A DNA stretch of 64,000 nt from Caprella mutica (lineage: Eukaryota > Arthropoda > Malacostraca > Amphipoda > Caprellidae), in the NCBI GenBank assembly GCA_947561585.1, contig CANNZV010000121.1, forward strand, positions 496,001 through 560,000, written 5' to 3'. Below, in pieces: positions 60,480 to 64,000 of the stretch (its first letter is position 1; each line of letters starts with the position of its first letter). The notes below the pieces were generated by a model. That model ran no database searches. It saw nothing but the letters and a program-made list of their open reading frames with translations, and was not told the DNA's origin. The translations under genes were made by a program, and so were the position numbers.

Positions 60480-60660
60480 AAATATGGTGGGACCATAGAA
60501 AAGTAAGAGATGATCATCTTAATCTTCGATGGCCCCTCCATAGAAAATTTTCTATGATATATCACCCCCATACTGTAAGATATCACTCTATATGTAGCAT
60601 CAGCATTTGAGAAATCGAATCCCATACGGACTCCCCAAAAATGCAAACCAGTTGGTCGAG
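60480..60660. mobile_element. GGGGCCATAGAAGA foldback family, copy 6, with coding-like flank
   Basis: ATGGTGGGACCATAGAAAAG pairs with CTTAATCTTCGATGGCCCC near 60518. The minus strand of 60560-60650 reads GFDFSNADATYRV, similar to the flank of copy 2. Confidence 0.5.
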
Positions 60661-61547
60661 TCCTGACGTATACTAATCCTCCCCAAACGAAAAAGTGAAC
60701 GCCCAGTCCTGAATACTCAGACGGCAGTGAGGAATTCTTTGGCCACGAGAAGGAGACTGATGGCTACCGTTTGGAAAAAGTAGACACAATTTTGGAAAAG
60801 GATTGGAGATGACAAGAGTTTCTTGGCTTACTGATCAGCTTCTGACTAACATTTGCTGTATACGACAGTATTGACGATCTGTTAACACGGAGTATCTTTC
60901 TTTCTGTCAGGAGCCTGAAAACTTTAAGCTGTTTAAATTATTTAAACAGCTAAACCTTAACCTTGTATATAAAACAAATAGAAGTTGCATTCAAAAAAAT
61001 CATTAAATTTAAATTTTGGTCGTTTTATAGTTAAATTTCACTGAAAGTATAATGAATACTATATATTCTACAAGCTAATTATAATAAATAAAAGAGTCAT
61101 AATATTATACTATTCATTCTTTCCAGTTAGTGAAAGTACAAGGTATAAAATAGTTGATAATATAATTCCACAAGATAAATTGGCTTGTAAGGAGCAATTA
61201 AATGAATGTTCAAAGTTTGTTCCCTCGCTCTGATTTATTGAATTATAGTTAGGGTTCTTCCTGAAAGATCTTAGACGAACTGAGGCATAAATCAAAGAGA
61301 TTTGCTTTCTCGGATATTGGAGGAATTATTATTGGCCCATTGGTTGGTATTGGGACTTTTGGGTTTGTACGCTATAACGAACTCTCAAAACTTCTCATCG
61401 AAAGCATTTGTTCAGCTTTTGAAAACAGTAAGAAAAAAATGCCTGTATTACATTGCATGTTTCATGTTCTAAAATGTTCCAATAATGTTCCAATAATTGG
61501 AATAATTCTTTGCTTTTTAATGTTTTGGGAAGAAGTTTTGGTCTCTA
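60661..61547. other. Unique sequence, no supported gene
   Basis: An 84-codon plus frame (61340-61594) starts here and runs into the MITE copy that follows, so it is not a conserved gene. The rest is AT-rich. Confidence 0.4.
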
Positions 61548-61732
61548 GGGTAAGTTTCGAGTTAACGTACTCTTTCTTATTTTCGATAGTATAAGAAAAA
61601 GTACATAGAAAATATCATTTAAATTTTGTTTTAATTCTCATTAATGATAGCTGCCGATATCATTGGTAAGAACCTTCTTACTTTCTACATGACCGAAAAT
61701 ATGAAAGCGTTTGATAACTTGGAACTTACACT
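61548..61732. mobile_element. TA-MITE family, degraded copy 9
   Basis: Left GGGTAAGTTTCGAGTTAACG and right CATGACCGAAAATATGAAAG...TTGATAACTTGGAACTTAC retain the family order. The arms no longer pair fully. Confidence 0.5.
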
Positions 61733-62170
61733 ACGAACATTTTCCTGATCAGTATCATTGTACACAACGTTCATACTAATTAAATCGTGTAATTTAATTA
61801 GAACAAAGAACATGTACACAATAAAAAACAACTCTTTCTTTAAAAAAATCTTTAGAATTAATCTAACGAACACAACTTCATAACAAAGGTCCTAGGTAAT
61901 AAATATCTGGAGATTGGAGACAACTTCATTACACTTTTACCGTTCGAATTAATATCCATTGTTTATGGATGAAATGAAATCAAAAATATTGGTCACATCC
62001 ACCGATATGTAAATTGCCATCGAAAACCGATGCATTCCATCGGCAGGACACATGGATGTATATTCATATTCTATAAGCCCTGAAATAAACTATTCATAAT
62101 ATATTGGAAACACTTAGTCACACGGACATGGATTGCAGACCCCTGCGAACTGAGGCACTTTTCGAAAACA
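61733..62170. other. AT-rich unique spacer
   Basis: No feature recognised. Confidence 0.45.
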
Positions 62171-62519
62171 CAGTATAAAAAGATACTGTGCAGTATTAAA
62201 AGATACTGTGCAGTATTAAAAGATACTGTGCAGTATTAAAAGAAACTGTGCAGTATTAAAAGATACTGTGCAGTATAAAAAGATACTGTGCAGTATTAAA
62301 AGATACTGTGCAGTATAAAAAGATACTGTGCAGTATAAAAAGATACTGTGCAGTATTAAAAGATACTGTGCAGTATTAAAAGATACTGTGCAGTATTAAA
62401 AGATACTGTGCAGTATTAAAAGATACTGTGCAGTATTAAAAGTTACTGTGCAGTATTAAAAGATACTGTGCAGTATTAAAAGATACTGTGCAGTATTAAA
62501 AGATACTGTGCAGTATTAT
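62171..62519. repeat. 20-bp minisatellite, about 17 copies, hairpin-forming
   Basis: The unit is CAGTATTAAAAGATACTGTG, three per 60 bases. CAGTAT and ATACTG within each unit are inverted, so every unit can form a 6-bp-stem hairpin. Variants ATAAAA/ATTAAA occur in a non-random order. Confidence 0.95.
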
Positions 62520-62550
62520 AGTATACAGGGCAATATTATTATATGAATAG

Positions 62551-63046
62551 CATCACTCACAGATGCAGGACATCATCTTCTCATGCATCACTCACAGATG
62601 TAGGACATCATCTTCTCATGCATCACTCACGGATGCAGGACATCATCTTCTCATGCATCACTCACGGATGCAGGACATCATCTTCTCATGCATCACTCAC
62701 AGATGTAGGACATCATCTTCTCATGCATCACTCATAGATGTAGGACATCATCTTCTCATGCATCACTCATAGATGTAAGACATCATCTTCTCATGCATCA
62801 CTCATAGATGTAGGACATCATCTTCTCATGCATCACTCATAGATGTAGGACATCATCTTCTCATGCATCACTCATAGATGTAGGACATCATCTTCTCATG
62901 CATCACTCACAGATGCAGAACATCATCTTCTCATGCATCACTCACAGATGTAGGACATCATCTTCTCATGCATCACTCACAGATGCAGGACATCATCTTC
63001 TCATGCATCACTCATAGATGTAGGACATCATCTTCACATGCATCAC
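62551..63046. repeat. 35-bp minisatellite, about 14 copies
   Basis: Units include GCATCACTCACAGATGTAGG and ACATCATCTTCTCAT. CACAGATGC, CACGGATGC and CATAGATGT variants form blocks. The frame stays open with a repeated peptide in several phases, an artefact of repetition. Confidence 0.95.
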
Positions 63047-63686
63047 GCGGAAGAGAAGAAATCCATCTAAGGCGCAGTCTCAAATGCCCGATGAATGACT
63101 GGATTCATTGTATCGTCTGTTCGAATCGTGACTTGGGAATATATGAGGATTGAGAGAGCGAGGCTTGTTGAAAATATCCTTTGAATCCTGTCTTTGCAGA
63201 ATGATTTATTTGATACATTTCATTGAAAGCCTATGATTCGGTTATCAATCAGAATTTTCCTTAGAGTCGAAAAAATATATAATAGATTATGTAGTATGGG
63301 TATTTTTGTGGGTAAGCAATTACATCAAAAAATATAAATTAATAATTCATCTTGAAAATTTATTCAATATCATTTCATATTTACATGTTAGGCACAATTG
63401 CACTAATAAATAAATATATTTGAAAACATTCATAGAAATAAATAAACAATTACTTTATGTATTTAGTTTTAAATGGCCCACCGTTGACAAAGAAATGAAA
63501 CTTGGTGTCGAAATATCACAGTCTTTTCTGTATTCTTAATATAAACAGCTGAACTGTATTTCTTTTTAGAAATATCCATCAGGAAATCTAATAGAATAAT
63601 CTTGATTATGAAATGCATTTAGATTAATATAATCGAAATAAGAACTATTTTGCAATGAATAAAATATTGTTTTCTTCTTTTTACAG
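63047..63686 (+). other. Distal intron and splice acceptor region
   Basis: Unique sequence leading to the exon at 63687. The last 20 bases are TTGTTTTCTTCTTTTTACAG, a strong pyrimidine tract and acceptor. No other feature. Confidence 0.7.
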
Positions 63687-64000
63687 GTGTCGGAAGATTT
63701 GGGCTATGTAATATACTCGTCCCTTGGAAGCTTCTGGATTCCGAGTGCCATCATGATCTTCGTGTACATAAGAATTTACTACGCTGCAAAAGCAAGGGCG
63801 AATAAAAGCATCCCTAAAGACAGGTACAGGAAAAACATGAAGAAGGATACAACTTGCACCACTCCTGAACCTTGCACGAGTATGGAAGCAACTCCTAAAT
63901 TAAATAAACGAACACATCTTAAAGCAGGCACTAGCGCTCATAGCGGAGACATGAGTAAGATGCAGCGAGGACTGCAAAAAGAGCACTTAGCGTTAATAAA
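63687..64000 (+). CDS. Same aminergic GPCR, second coding exon (TM5 and start of ICL3), runs off the window
   Basis: The exon follows a good acceptor (pyrimidine tract, then TTACAG at 63681-63686) and is open in phase 0 to the window end (104 codons plus 2 bases). It starts VSEDLGYVIYSSLGSFWIP, which continues extracellular loop 2 directly from the Cys-Glu at the end of the first exon. TM5 carries two adjacent Ser and a third Ser three residues on (positions 5.42, 5.43 and 5.46), the usual contacts for catechol or phenol hydroxyls, then Pro5.50. Trp before Ile-Pro is unusual, since Phe or Tyr is common there. After TM5 comes IYYAAKARANK and a basic, Ser/Thr-rich third intracellular loop. TM6, TM7 and the C-tail must lie beyond base 64000. 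Confidence 0.93.
   Translation, partial: MSEDLGYVIYSSLGSFWIPSAIMIFVYIRIYYAAKARANKSIPKDRYRKNMKKDTTCTTPEPCTSMEATPKLNKRTHLKAGTSAHSGDMSKMQRGLQKEHLALI

Larger units (their letters stand above)
5275..63686 (+). other. 58.4-kb phase-0 intron of the aminergic receptor gene
   Basis: It is bounded by GTGAGT at 5275 and TTACAG ending at 63686. Joining the flanks gives an uninterrupted receptor from TM4 through loop 2 into TM5, so no further coding exon is needed inside. The interior is AT-rich, carries about 15 kb of tandem repeats and many small transposon remnants, and contains an assembly gap. I saw no convincing nested gene on either strand. Confidence 0.9.

Noticed and set aside
61340..61594. 84-codon plus frame
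   Set aside because: Its C-terminal part runs into a degraded TA-MITE copy, so it is not a conserved gene.

Overview
The window is eukaryotic nuclear DNA from an AT-rich animal genome, most likely an insect. A planthopper-type hemipteran is my best guess from the repeat content, but nothing in the sequence proves it. There are no bacterial-type operons, no rRNA, no recognisable tRNA and no CRISPR array. One gap of 147 Ns lies at 40706-40852.

Only one gene can be supported. It is a class A biogenic-amine GPCR on the + strand, of octopamine/tyramine/alpha2-adrenergic-like type. The first coding exon (4564-5274) encodes the N-terminus, TM1-TM4 and the start of extracellular loop 2. The next coding exon starts at 63687, encodes TM5 and part of intracellular loop 3, and runs off the window end. 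The two join in phase 0 across a 58.4-kb intron (5275-63686), right after the conserved loop-2 Cys-Glu. A six-codon upstream ORF ends three bases before the start codon. Everything before about 3.9 kb is upstream sequence or 5' intron and is repeat-rich like the intron.

The intron fills most of the window. About 15 kb of it, roughly a quarter, is tandem repeat in some 25 arrays whose units (13 to 83 bp) are mostly unrelated. The largest are a 41-bp array (24.96-27.63 kb), a 22-bp array (36.69-38.37 kb), a 24-bp array (9.56-10.98 kb), a 23-bp array (44.9-46.2 kb), a 71-bp array (15.4-16.6 kb) and a 32-bp array (41.5-42.6 kb). Several carry higher-order duplications readable by eye (9, 14, and 4 or 8 units). 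Long open frames inside these arrays come from the repeat period and are not genes.

Between the arrays lie non-autonomous mobile elements. These include a TA-flanked palindromic MITE family of about nine copies, one of them interrupted by a decayed mariner-like transposon. There are hAT-like insertions with 8-bp target duplications, one of which splits a 13-bp satellite, and two copies of a Helitron-like element. A small foldback family carries a GGGGCCATAGAAGA motif. Four copies of a dispersed repeat contain nuclear-receptor half-sites of TCAAGGTCA type, and one foldback insertion has a 12-bp direct flank repeat. The rest is AT-rich sequence in which I see no gene. The notable biology is the receptor gene's very large intron as a host for repeat birth and MITE nesting; I see no new multi-gene system.
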